A DNA stretch of 64,000 bases from Anaerolineae bacterium (GTDB lineage: Bacteria > Chloroflexota > Anaerolineae > Aggregatilineales > Phototrophicaceae): NCBI GenBank assembly GCA_025055175.1, contig JANWYT010000022.1:1-64000 (forward strand), written 5' to 3'. Both the position numbers and the translations under genes were made by a program. Shown piece after piece: positions 8,702 through 17,014 of the stretch (positions are counted from its first letter, which is position 1; each line of letters starts with the position of its first letter). The notes below the pieces were generated by a model, which did not search any database, had not been told where the DNA came from, and saw only the letters and a list, made by a program, of their open reading frames with translations.

Positions 8702-10105
8702 TCAGGGTGCAGCCGGTGGCGCGGCCAAGCGATACTGGATGTTCGGCTCCATTGAGGGCAGCGGGAAAGCCGCCCAGACGGAAATACGGACGTTGTTGAT
8801 GTCTCCGAAGAAGTTGAGGATCGTAGACATGAAGGGGAAGTTGAGCAGCAGATCGTGCATCCAGTGCATCTCCACCAGCAGAATGCCTTGATTGGGCAAG
8901 AACTGCGCTCGTTCGTTGGCAACCGCCCAGGCACTATTATAAGCGTTCAGCGCTGCAATGTAGTTGGGGTCGCTTGCGCCACCAGGGTAATCGCTAGGCC
9001 TAGGCTGAGACGGCACGTTCCGCCAGAGGAAGTTAGGCAAGTTGAGCAGGCGCTCCACGTCGTCGCTGCTCCACTCCGAGCCGTAGCAAACGCGTGTACG
9101 CGCAGGATTGGGATCAGGCTCTTGCACGCGCCACTGGCCTGTCCAGACAAAGCCGCGCTGGGCCTCTGGAGGGGTGTCAGCTGCTGCCAGCTCGATCCTC
9201 ACGCCGTCAGCGCGGCGATCGAGGTTACCATTGTTGATATAGTCGAAGGGATCACCACTAGTGTCCGTCGCCCAGTTGCCACTGGACGTGCGGTAGAAAT
9301 TGCATTCGTTGGCGCTCTCAGGGTAGCGCCCCACCACAATAGCGCTGAAGCCACGCGGGTAACGCCCTGCCGTTGGCGCGCCTGCCGCATCGAAGTCACG
9401 AGTGATGTTGAAAATGCGAGCCTGCTGCTCGTAGCGCACCTTGTACTCGCCGTAGCGCTGTGCATAGTTGGGACTGCCCCTCGCAGGCGGCGTAGGGAAG
9501 GTAACGCTGCTGGGATTAGCGTTGTTGACAACCTGCACCGAGAAGACAGAGACGACAATGTCGTCTGGGAAAGGGATCACATTTTGGATTTGGCCAAAGC
9601 GGTCATAGATCACTTTGCCCACATCATCCGTCGTGTCAGCTCGGCGACCGCGCAAAGTCAGCGGATCCATCGAATTGAGCATGGTACAGATGATGTAGTT
9701 GTAGAAGCCACGCCTGCCGCTGTCGCAGCGGCGGAAGAGCTGCGTCTCTGGCGGAACGTCCAGCGCGGGACGCGCCAGTAATGCCCTCACATCAGCGTTG
9801 TTCAGCACGTCACGGTACACCACCGGATGAATGGTAGCCTGCTCCGTCCACATGAGCGGCACAAGATCGGGCGGAGCAACAGCGCCGGCGCGCGCGCCAA
9901 CGCGCGTCACCTCCAGCAGGATCAGGTAGTGATTGGCGTACCAGCCAATCTCCACAATGCCCACCACCATGATAATCAGCAGCGGCGTGATGAAAGCCAG
10001 CTCAATCAGGCTCTGCCCATGCTGGCCCTGCTTGTCTCGACGCGGCGCGCCGTCCAAGATGCGCAGTACTGCCTTCAATAACTTGTCCATTATGGCGTCA
10101 CCCAT
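8702..10105 (-). CDS. tadE: TadE-like pseudopilin, 467 aa
   Basis: First gene of the leftward pilin-like operon. The N-terminal signature GQSLIELAFITPLLIIMVV forms the single membrane helix (about 30-58) preceded by a basic segment, then EIGWYANHYLILLEVTRVGA, typical of TadE. The remaining 400 residues are an extracellular region without a fold I recognise, rich in Asn, Pro and Tyr. Two starts are possible: ATG 10105 and ATG 10090; the second has GGGTGA seven bases upstream and may be the real one. The stop is 25 bp from the chosen start of the TadG-like gene. Should be a minor pilus subunit processed or assembled by the Tad machinery encoded at 36.6-42.7 kb. Confidence 0.82.
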   Translation of the reverse strand: MGDAIMDKLLKAVLRILDGAPRRDKQGQHGQSLIELAFITPLLIIMVVGIVEIGWYANHYLILLEVTRVGARAGAVAPPDLVPLMWTEQATIHPVVYRDVLNNADVRALLARPALDVPPETQLFRRCDSGRRGFYNYIICTMLNSMDPLTLRGRRADTTDDVGKVIYDRFGQIQNVIPFPDDIVVSVFSVQVVNNANPSSVTFPTPPARGSPNYAQRYGEYKVRYEQQARIFNITRDFDAAGAPTAGRYPRGFSAIVVGRYPESANECNFYRTSSGNWATDTSGDPFDYINNGNLDRRADGVRIELAAADTPPEAQRGFVWTGQWRVQEPDPNPARTRVCYGSEWSSDDVERLLNLPNFLWRNVPSQPRPSDYPGGASDPNYIAALNAYNSAWAVANERAQFLPNQGILLVEMHWMHDLLLNFPFMSTILNFFGDINNVRISVWAAFPLPSMEPNIQYRLAAPPAAP

Positions 10106-10132
10106 CTACTGAAAAGAATGCGCGTCGTCTCG

Positions 10133-10141
10133 ATCATACCA
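10133..10141 (-). promoter_or_regulatory. Extended -10 promoter for the tadE/tadG operon
   Basis: Read leftward the site is TGGTATGAT, an extended -10 (TGn plus TATGAT), 28 bp ahead of the first start codon at 10105. No good -35 hexamer is at the normal distance; a TTGACA sits too far upstream (10171-10176) to pair with it. Confidence 0.42.
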
Positions 10142-10194
10142 TACTCACCTGTAAGGTCTTGATAGAGTTTTGTCAAAGAGTCGCTACAGGCTCT

Positions 10195-11115
10195 TCATTC
10201 GGGCTTCGCCAACCGTGCGCGGCGCTTGGCCAGGTCATCATCGACCTCGGCAGCACGCACCTCGCGCTTGACCTCCTCCAAGACATCAGACTTCTCTTCA
10301 ACTACAGTCTGCTCGTAGCTGGAGACCAGTGAGCTGAGTTTTTCACGGGTTTCGTCTAGCTTCTGGGCAATTTTGCGCGCCAGCGCTTCGCCTTTGGCGA
10401 CTTCAGCTTCGCCGTAGCGCGGCTTTTGCTCCGTCGGAGCGTTCTCAGAGGCAGTTATAGGAGTCGGTGAGGCGCTCTCAGCAGAGGGAGCTGCAAGACT
10501 AGGTTTGATGTTCAGCGGTATGTTTGACGACTCCTCATCGCGTTCTACCTGCACCACGACACGCTTGGAAGTAGGAGTCTCTGCAGGCTTGGTCGGCGCA
10601 CTCAGGCGATCTTCCGACTTGGTCAAGCGTTCGACAGGCGGTGTCGGACGTTCCTCGGTGCGCGTAAGCGTCTCCGCTTCTTCGCGTTGGCGAGCATCTT
10701 CCAAAATAGCTTCGAGCTGGCTGACTTTAGTCACGAGTTCCTGTGTGACAATATGATGTTCTCGCAGCGCTTGTTCGGCTATCTCTAGATCGGCTTGGGC
10801 GCGGCGTAGTTGAGTGAGGGCATAGCGCGCCTGAGCCTCGTTGTTCTGGCGCAGATAATCATCGGCTTTGGCATCCCACTGGGCAATCTCGGCATGCAGC
10901 TCATCGACGCGGGCTTGCAGCTTGGCTTCGTGGCCCAAAGCGTCGTCTACACGCTTCTTGAGAGTGCGCAGGTCACCATCCAGCCCCAGACGTATGTCGC
11001 GGCGCGACAGCACTTGGCGGCGCATACCCTCGTCGGCTTCATCACTCAAAGGACGGACGATGTCGTTGATATGTGCCTGTACCAGCGTGTTGAGCTTCTC
11101 GAAAAAACTGGGCAT
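10195..11115 (-). CDS. PspA/IM30-like coiled-coil protein
   Basis: 306-aa cytoplasmic protein of the PspA/IM30 type, which binds the inner leaflet of a stressed membrane. The first 160 residues fit: a start like MPSFFEKLNTLVQAHIND, then long heptad-patterned helices with WDAKADDYLRQNNEAQARYA, the counterpart of the W..A..AL..G segment of PspA. The C-terminal half differs: a Thr/Pro/Glu-rich disordered stretch (about 165-235) and a second predicted coiled coil, so it is longer than PspA (about 225 aa). It stands alone, with its own TATAAT just upstream, between the pilin operon and the glycosyltransferase operon. No pspF or liaRS-type regulator is adjacent. Stress function is inferred from the family. 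Confidence 0.75.
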   Translation of the reverse strand: MPSFFEKLNTLVQAHINDIVRPLSDEADEGMRRQVLSRRDIRLGLDGDLRTLKKRVDDALGHEAKLQARVDELHAEIAQWDAKADDYLRQNNEAQARYALTQLRRAQADLEIAEQALREHHIVTQELVTKVSQLEAILEDARQREEAETLTRTEERPTPPVERLTKSEDRLSAPTKPAETPTSKRVVVQVERDEESSNIPLNIKPSLAAPSAESASPTPITASENAPTEQKPRYGEAEVAKGEALARKIAQKLDETREKLSSLVSSYEQTVVEEKSDVLEEVKREVRAAEVDDDLAKRRARLAKPE

Positions 11116-11149
11116 GTCCTCGTCTCCACAACTTAAGGCTGATAGTCAC

Positions 11150-11155
11150 ATTATA
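11150..11155 (-). promoter_or_regulatory. -10 box (TATAAT) for the PspA-like gene
   Basis: A perfect TATAAT read leftward, 35 bp ahead of the start at 11115 and just after the stop of the upstream glycosyltransferase gene. No clear -35 hexamer is visible, so independent transcription of the PspA-like gene is likely but not certain. Confidence 0.42.
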
Positions 11156-11162
11156 CGCGACT

Positions 11163-12662
11163 CTAGGGCGCACATTGAGCCTGCCAATCCAAGCGATAGA
11201 CCGCCATCGGCGCTTGACCGACGCGCCGCGCCATCGAGTCAGGGTTGGCATAGAGCAAACACAAGCGCGGATCGGCAGGATTAGCGTGAGGAAGTTGATC
11301 GGGGAAGGCCACCAGGTACTGCGCTCCACGATCCTGAAGCCAAGCCCACATAGCGTCGCCGTCGCGCACGAAAGGTATGACCTCCGGACTGATGAGGCCG
11401 GCAATATCCAGCAGAGCAGAGCGCGGGGCAAAGTAGCCCAGCGCACCAATGTCATGGGCCGCCAACAGCGCTTCATCGGGTAGATTATCGCGAATCCACA
11501 GGGCCGACTCGATCATCTCGCTCTGGATGATGGCCACGTCCACGCGGCGCACTTCAGCACCCATGAACAAGAAATAAGCCATGCTGAGCGCAGTCGCCAG
11601 CGCCAGCGCGCGCCCTAGCACGCGCCCGATCAAGCTGCCACGCCCCCAATGAAGCCCCCAAGCTAGCCCGACCACCCCCAGCGTAATCAGAGCAGGCAAT
11701 GCGGGCATGACGTAGCGCCCATGCTGATAAGCAGCGGGCAGGCGCGCGGCGTATAAACCAACCAGAGCGATTGTCCAAGCCAGGGGCAGTAAGCATGCCC
11801 AAGCGCGCCGATCCTCTCGGATTCGTTGTGCCACGCGCCGCATATACAGCGGCAGAGCCAAAACCAACAGGACATGTCCACCGGCCAAGATGGCTAGAAC
11901 CAGGTCAAGCCAGCGCAGACCATAAGGCAGCGCCAACAGCGGCGCGTGCTGAGCGAATTTGGCGTCAGCAGTGTTGGGCAATAGGCCACCTGTCAGGCTA
12001 TAGTTCAGAGCCAGGTAGGGCGACAAGATCAGCAACGAGCAGGTGGCCATGAGCGCCAGCGCGCGCCAGCGCAGGCCACTCCAGCCCCACAGCAGCACCA
12101 AACCGCTCAGCAGGGCCAAGACGCTGCCCTCTGGACGAGCCAGGGTTGTCAGCGCTGCCAGCGCCCCCCAGCCCAGCGCACGCCCATCCGTGGGCGTCTC
12201 TAGCAACGCGAAGGTCTGTTCCACAAGGGCTAGCGTCAGCAGCGCGAACAAAGCCGTCTCCATGCCTGCCGTCCCCGCCCAGAGCATGTGCCAGGTCGTC
12301 ACCAATGCCAAGCCCGCCCACCAGCCCACGCCGCGTAGCGGCTCAGCCAAGCGCTGGCCCAGGCGCGCCCCCACTAGCCCCAGACCAACTAAGGCTAGCA
12401 AGCCCAAGCCGTGCGTCCAAAAGGCGTAATCCAGGCAGAGCGCGTAGCCCAGGGCCAGCAACGTAGTATAGAGCGGCGAAGTCGAAGCGGCGCTAGGCTG
12501 GCCGGGAATGAAAGCCCACTGGCCCAACAGCGCCAAGTTGCGCCCGTAGACCTGATGAATCCAACTGTCATCGAGTGGGAAGCCAAGCCCGCCAACCGTC
12601 AGGTAGAGCAGTCCGCCCGCCAGAGCGGTCAAGGCCAGGCTCAGGCTAGGGACGAATCGCAT
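11163..12662 (-). CDS. Polytopic glycosyltransferase-like membrane protein (GT39/ArnT-like)
   Basis: 499-aa protein with about ten to twelve hydrophobic segments and a soluble C-terminal end. Between the first two helices it has FPLDDSWIHQVYGRNLA (Asp31, Asp32), the acidic loop expected of GT-C glycosyltransferases that use polyprenyl-phosphate sugars, followed by ASTSPLYTTLLAL, like the SPLYP segment of the family. It is the last gene of the nine-gene operon and overlaps the previous gene by 17 bp. It likely adds a sugar to a lipid-linked or protein acceptor outside the membrane. Donor and acceptor cannot be read from sequence. Confidence 0.72.
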   Translation of the reverse strand: MRFVPSLSLALTALAGGLLYLTVGGLGFPLDDSWIHQVYGRNLALLGQWAFIPGQPSAASTSPLYTTLLALGYALCLDYAFWTHGLGLLALVGLGLVGARLGQRLAEPLRGVGWWAGLALVTTWHMLWAGTAGMETALFALLTLALVEQTFALLETPTDGRALGWGALAALTTLARPEGSVLALLSGLVLLWGWSGLRWRALALMATCSLLILSPYLALNYSLTGGLLPNTADAKFAQHAPLLALPYGLRWLDLVLAILAGGHVLLVLALPLYMRRVAQRIREDRRAWACLLPLAWTIALVGLYAARLPAAYQHGRYVMPALPALITLGVVGLAWGLHWGRGSLIGRVLGRALALATALSMAYFLFMGAEVRRVDVAIIQSEMIESALWIRDNLPDEALLAAHDIGALGYFAPRSALLDIAGLISPEVIPFVRDGDAMWAWLQDRGAQYLVAFPDQLPHANPADPRLCLLYANPDSMARRVGQAPMAVYRLDWQAQCAP

Positions 12663-14151
12663 ACAAGCCCTCCCAACCTTCTATGGGCTGTAAGAATGGC
12701 GGCAGCGGCTCCCAAGCCATGCGCGGCGGCAGATTAGGTGGCTCGAACAGCACATAGTCCACGCCATAGCGCGCCGCCAGCAGCGGAATCACTTCAGGTG
12801 GCTCGTTGGGGATGACCACCCCGCCTCGCCCTGTGTAGTAAAAGAACTGCGCAGAGTCGTTAATCATCACTCGCGCGCCCTCTGGCAGAAGGGCGTCTAT
12901 TGCCGCATAAGGATTGCTCAGGTTGAAGGCGCGCCTGGGCAGAGCAATGAACAGACTCAGCCACAGCACCAATGCCGCTGCCGCCGCGCTGAAGACGACC
13001 TGCGCTGTGCCGACGCGCCAAGCGCGCCGCCGACGCGCTATCCAGGCTGTCGCTTGCTCAATGCCCATCAGACCTAGCGCTGTCCAGGCTGCCAACAGGC
13101 CTGCGCCGGCGTGGAACATGCCGCCGCGCGCGCTGGGGAAAGGGAACAGCAGCGGAAAGGCCAAGTGGATTCCCAGGGCAAACCAAGCTGTCGCCCGCCA
13201 GAAAGGTTGTCGGCGCACTTGCCAAAGCGCCAGCAGCATGAAAGGAGTCAGGACGATGAAGCCTTCTACGCCGATCAGGTTCTCTAGGGCTTGGCGCAGG
13301 CCGTACCAGCGCGTCGCCAGCAACAGCGGCCAGCCGCCCACTGCGAAAAAATCCTGCGGGTTGGCTTGGGGCGGATAGCGGAACAAGTCGTCGTATTCCG
13401 TGTACCACAAGGCCTGTGTGCCACCCAGTGACAGAGGCGTGCCGATGGCCCACAGATTGCGCATCCACCAGGGCAGCATAGCCAGGCTGTAACCCGCGAC
13501 GAACAGCGCCAGCGCTGCTATGCGCTCGCGCCAAGAGCAGGCCCGCCCTGGCCAGAGCGCCACCGACCCGCCTACTGCCACCAACAGCAGGCCATCGCTG
13601 CGCGTCAGGTGTGCCAAGCCTGCGCATACGCCGGCCACGCTCCAACGCCATCCACCGCGCTCGGCCGCCAGCCCCAGGCCAAACAGCGTCGCTCCACCAA
13701 ACAGCGCGTAAGGCGCAAAAGTGTCGGTCGTCCCCCAAAAACGCAGGTAAAAGCCGCCGCTGATGGCCATGAGGCCCGCCAACCAAGCTCGTCGCAGCGT
13801 GCCACCACGCAGCGCCGTATGATAGGCCAGCAGCGCCGCGCCCCACAAACACAAGGCCAGCGCCGCCTGCAACCCCAAGTAGCCGCCAGAGGCCAAACCC
13901 AGCGCGGCGATAGTCGAGGTCATCGGCATCCAGTAGAGGTGAGAAGGAGCAGGCAGCGAGTCGGGCATGCCGATGTACGTCCATAGATACTCATCGACGT
14001 AGCCGCGCCCAGCGGCGATCTGCGCAGCTGCGTTGTAGTGGTAGTAGGCATCGGTGTAGAAAGGCTGATTGCTGAAACTGGTACAGGCCAACCAAGCCAG
14101 CGGCAAGCTGATGAGCGCGAAGGCCCAATGAGCGCGATGTCGGGCCGTCAT
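12646..14151 (-). CDS. Polytopic glycosyltransferase-like membrane protein (GT-C type)
   Basis: 501-aa protein, about ten membrane segments. The first extracytoplasmic loop contains FYTDAYYHYNAAAQIAAGRG (Asp34), the acidic motif in the position used for catalysis by GT-C enzymes, and later SHLYWMPMTS, a counterpart of the HPPxY region. The C-terminal 100 residues are soluble (DALLPEGARVMINDSAQFF onward) and resemble the tails of bacterial GT39-like proteins. The reading frame is open far upstream, but ATG 14151 overlaps the previous stop as ATGA and gives a proper first helix. Part of the surface-glycan operon; specificity unknown. Confidence 0.7.
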   Translation of the reverse strand: MTARHRAHWAFALISLPLAWLACTSFSNQPFYTDAYYHYNAAAQIAAGRGYVDEYLWTYIGMPDSLPAPSHLYWMPMTSTIAALGLASGGYLGLQAALALCLWGAALLAYHTALRGGTLRRAWLAGLMAISGGFYLRFWGTTDTFAPYALFGGATLFGLGLAAERGGWRWSVAGVCAGLAHLTRSDGLLLVAVGGSVALWPGRACSWRERIAALALFVAGYSLAMLPWWMRNLWAIGTPLSLGGTQALWYTEYDDLFRYPPQANPQDFFAVGGWPLLLATRWYGLRQALENLIGVEGFIVLTPFMLLALWQVRRQPFWRATAWFALGIHLAFPLLFPFPSARGGMFHAGAGLLAAWTALGLMGIEQATAWIARRRRAWRVGTAQVVFSAAAAALVLWLSLFIALPRRAFNLSNPYAAIDALLPEGARVMINDSAQFFYYTGRGGVVIPNEPPEVIPLLAARYGVDYVLFEPPNLPPRMAWEPLPPFLQPIEGWEGLYAIRP

Positions 14152-15728
14152 GGCAGCACCTCGTAAATCTGGATGGTCTGGCCCCGGTAGACCAGACGCA
14201 GCCTGTCTGACGCGCCAGGCCACCAGCTTCCCAGCGCGCGCGCCCAGTCGTCGTACCACACGTAGTCGATCCTCTCCAGCATAGCCAACCGCTCCGCTTC
14301 CCCCGTCTGCGGATCGTAGAAGCGCCGCACTTGCGCGATCTTGCGGTCGAAGTCGCGCGTCTCGATCCAATGCCCTAAGCTGACGCGCCGCCCAGTGAGC
14401 GCTGCCAACAGGCCGCCGCTGCCCAGCCCATCCCAATCGAACGTCGTCCAAAAGACAGCACTGGGTAACGTAGAGTTGCGCACCCAATCATAGGCCTGAG
14501 CCTGTTCAGCGTCATAGAAGACGCGCGCACTATCGGCGCGGCTCAGTTGCGACACATTGCCCACCATGAGCAGCAGCGGCGCAGTCAGCCCCAGGCCCAA
14601 GCCCACCAGTCCCAGCAGGTTGGCAATCCGCCTCCGATCCAGACTGTAAGCCGCCCAGGCCGACGCAGCCAACAAGGCTAGCGGCGTCTGCACCCCCAGC
14701 AGGTAGCGGCGTTGCGTTTGCAGTGGCGCATAAGCTAGGACGAATGCTAGTCCAGCCCACAACGCCAGCACCCACCATAGGCGCTCGGTGCGCAGCGCAG
14801 GCCAGACGACGCGCAGGCCCATCAGCAGCGCTAACAAGAATGGAGCATACCCCAGCAGTAGATATAGCGGCGGCGGTGATAAGGTGATGTTCTGCGCGCT
14901 GAAGGCTTGCCAGGTCGGATCGCTGCTTAGGGCAACGAGCTGCGCTAGCGTCAGCGCGCCGTATAGAGCTAGGAGTGGGACGAGGGTCAGCGCGCGCCGC
15001 CACCCGACCAGGATCACGCCACCCAGAGCCAACACAGGCCCAAACAGCGCCGCTCCATAAGGCTGCACGATAGCCAGTGCCGCCAGGATCAGAGCTAGAC
15101 GTGATGAGCCGCCCCGTCTATGTTGCCAATCGTCTAGCGCCAAGATAAGGCCGATGTGCAGCAGGATAGCCGCTGCGAAGTGCGGCATGATGAGCATACC
15201 CAGGAAGGCGTAGGCGTCGCTCAGCCAGAATTCGATGGACGCCAGGCCTTGCGTGATGTGCGGCGCAACCAGGGGCAGCAGCCATCCGTAGCCCATGAGC
15301 AGCGTCGCGGCCAGCAACGCCCACCAGCGTCCGCGCCCCGCCGCCAGCAGCCGCACGATCAGCCGCCATAGCCCCAGCACTACCCCCAAGCTGAGGGCGA
15401 AGCGGGCCAGATGGTAGCTCAGACGTACGTCCAGCGGCAGTAGCGCGCCTAGCAGCACGTAGAAGCCTTGTACTCCCAGCAGGCAGGGGTGACGCTCAGC
15501 GGTGAAGGGCAGGCAGTAGGCGAGTTGTCCCTGCCGACCCTGCCATAGCTTAGCCAGGTGACTGTTCACGTCCACGCTCACTCCGAACGGCTCAACCAGC
15601 GCTCCACTGTAACCGCCGCCTGGCGGCGCTGAGGCGAAGCCTACGACATAAGGTGTGACCGTAAGCAAAGAAAGCAGCAGACCATAGGCCCATACCCCCA
15701 GCGGAAAACCCAACCATTTACGCTCCAT
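14148..15728 (-). CDS. Polytopic membrane protein of the glycan operon, function unassigned
   Basis: 526-aa protein with about eleven hydrophobic segments and a 120-residue soluble C-terminus containing DWDGLGSGGLLAALTGRRV and ERIDYVWYDDWARALG. The first loop has VDVNSHLAKLWQGRQG, comparable in place to the acidic loop of GT-C transferases, though no DD or DE pair is present. The shape and operon suggest a glycosyltransferase or glycan-handling membrane protein, but I cannot name the family. ATG 15728 shares one base with the upstream TAA stop (TAATG), indicating translational coupling; the open frame upstream of that is not coding. Confidence 0.62.
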   Translation of the reverse strand: MERKWLGFPLGVWAYGLLLSLLTVTPYVVGFASAPPGGGYSGALVEPFGVSVDVNSHLAKLWQGRQGQLAYCLPFTAERHPCLLGVQGFYVLLGALLPLDVRLSYHLARFALSLGVVLGLWRLIVRLLAAGRGRWWALLAATLLMGYGWLLPLVAPHITQGLASIEFWLSDAYAFLGMLIMPHFAAAILLHIGLILALDDWQHRRGGSSRLALILAALAIVQPYGAALFGPVLALGGVILVGWRRALTLVPLLALYGALTLAQLVALSSDPTWQAFSAQNITLSPPPLYLLLGYAPFLLALLMGLRVVWPALRTERLWWVLALWAGLAFVLAYAPLQTQRRYLLGVQTPLALLAASAWAAYSLDRRRIANLLGLVGLGLGLTAPLLLMVGNVSQLSRADSARVFYDAEQAQAYDWVRNSTLPSAVFWTTFDWDGLGSGGLLAALTGRRVSLGHWIETRDFDRKIAQVRRFYDPQTGEAERLAMLERIDYVWYDDWARALGSWWPGASDRLRLVYRGQTIQIYEVLP

Positions 15729-17014
15729 TATGCCCCATGCTCCACTGTGCGCGGCATGTCTGCATGTTCGCGGAAAGGTGCATGAGGATCGTTCCACCAG
15801 CGCTGCCGCGTCGCCATTAGAAGGCCGAACACCAGAAACGGCGTGGGCAGGTACACCGACGGGTGTTCGAATTCGCCCTCTACCGTCAGCAGGAAGTGCG
15901 CCCACTGCGTTAACGCCAGCACTAACAGAAAGAATGTCGCTCCAACTGTCGCACCACGCCCCTGCGCTGTCCATTCGCGCAACCAAAAGACCAAAGGCAG
16001 TAGGAAGACGACAAAATGAGGCGTGGCCGTGCGCGGCGCGACCATGTGCGTGACGACTAGCGTCAGCACAACAGCCCATAAGGCGCGCTCATAACGGCTC
16101 TTCACGATCACTATCCACCAGACCCAAAGGAGGTAGGCGTAGAGCGCCAAGTTCAGCCCCGCTTCGATGAGCTGGCCCAGTCCACCCCGTACGCCCCATT
16201 GGCCCGCTTCGTCTTGGCCCAGCCAGGGATAGTGAGCCAAAATCCAGACAGGGCTACCCAGGGCTGTATATGACGGATAAAGCGCCACCTGCGCCAGCCA
16301 ATCGCTCAGCCAACGCGGTGCAACCAGGAAGGACACCACCACAAGACCGCCGAAGACTGACGCAAAAGCAATTAGGAAGCGCCAACGTCGCAAGCCCAAA
16401 CCTAGCAACAGCAGCGCAGGCACAAACAGGTAGCCCATCTGCGGCTTGATAGTGGACAAGGCGAGGGCCGCACCCGCCCACGCGTCCTGCTTGCGCACTA
16501 GGGCGACCAGCGCTGCCACCTCCAGGAAATAAACCAGCAAGCCAGGCTGGCCCAGGATGAGGCCGCGCATAGGGAAATACGAGAGCAGCGTGAACAGGAA
16601 CAGCGCCGCCAACAGCAGTGGTCTAGGTCGCCAGCGGAACAAGTCCAGACTCATGACCAGCGCCGCCAGCAGCAGAAATTCCAACAGCACCATGAAGACT
16701 GCTGATGCCCAGGGATAATCTAGCCAGGCCAGCGGCAACAACGGAAACAGAATGTAGAAGGGGTAGGCGAACAGGCCAGGGTCTTCATCGGGCAAGGCGG
16801 GTCGCCCGTAAATCACAGCATGAATGCGAGCCGTCGCTTCGTCGCTGTAGGGATCGATTCCTTCCAGCCAGAAGGCTCGCAGCGGAATGTAACGCGACAC
16901 AAAGTCGTTGTGACCTGGATATGGCGCAGTCAGCACGTCATGGGTGATCCAGACGTTGCCTACAAACAGGATCAGCAGCAGTGCCGCAAACAATCCTCTG
17001 GCTCTAAGAGTCAT
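15728..17014 (-). CDS. GT87/DUF2029-like mannosyltransferase-type membrane protein
   Basis: 428-aa membrane protein with around ten helices. The N-terminal loop NDFVSRYIPLRAFWLEGIDP followed by YSDEAT matches the GT87 (DUF2029) pattern of a D-[FL] motif before helix 2 and a GxDPY segment. GT87 enzymes, best known as mycobacterial alpha-mannosyltransferases, use polyprenyl-phosphate mannose outside the membrane. Later segments LSTIKPQMGYLFVPALL fit the conserved K-P region. Overlaps the upstream gene by ATGA and the downstream start by one base. The family is likely; the sugar is inferred. Confidence 0.75.
   Translation of the reverse strand: MTLRARGLFAALLLILFVGNVWITHDVLTAPYPGHNDFVSRYIPLRAFWLEGIDPYSDEATARIHAVIYGRPALPDEDPGLFAYPFYILFPLLPLAWLDYPWASAVFMVLLEFLLLAALVMSLDLFRWRPRPLLLAALFLFTLLSYFPMRGLILGQPGLLVYFLEVAALVALVRKQDAWAGAALALSTIKPQMGYLFVPALLLLGLGLRRWRFLIAFASVFGGLVVVSFLVAPRWLSDWLAQVALYPSYTALGSPVWILAHYPWLGQDEAGQWGVRGGLGQLIEAGLNLALYAYLLWVWWIVIVKSRYERALWAVVLTLVVTHMVAPRTATPHFVVFLLPLVFWLREWTAQGRGATVGATFFLLVLALTQWAHFLLTVEGEFEHPSVYLPTPFLVFGLLMATRQRWWNDPHAPFREHADMPRTVEHGA

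Noticed and set aside
10171..10176. TTGACA as the -35 of the pilin-like operon promoter
   Set aside because: It lies too far from the TATGAT to pair with it, and the hexamer at the correct distance (TACAGG) is poor.
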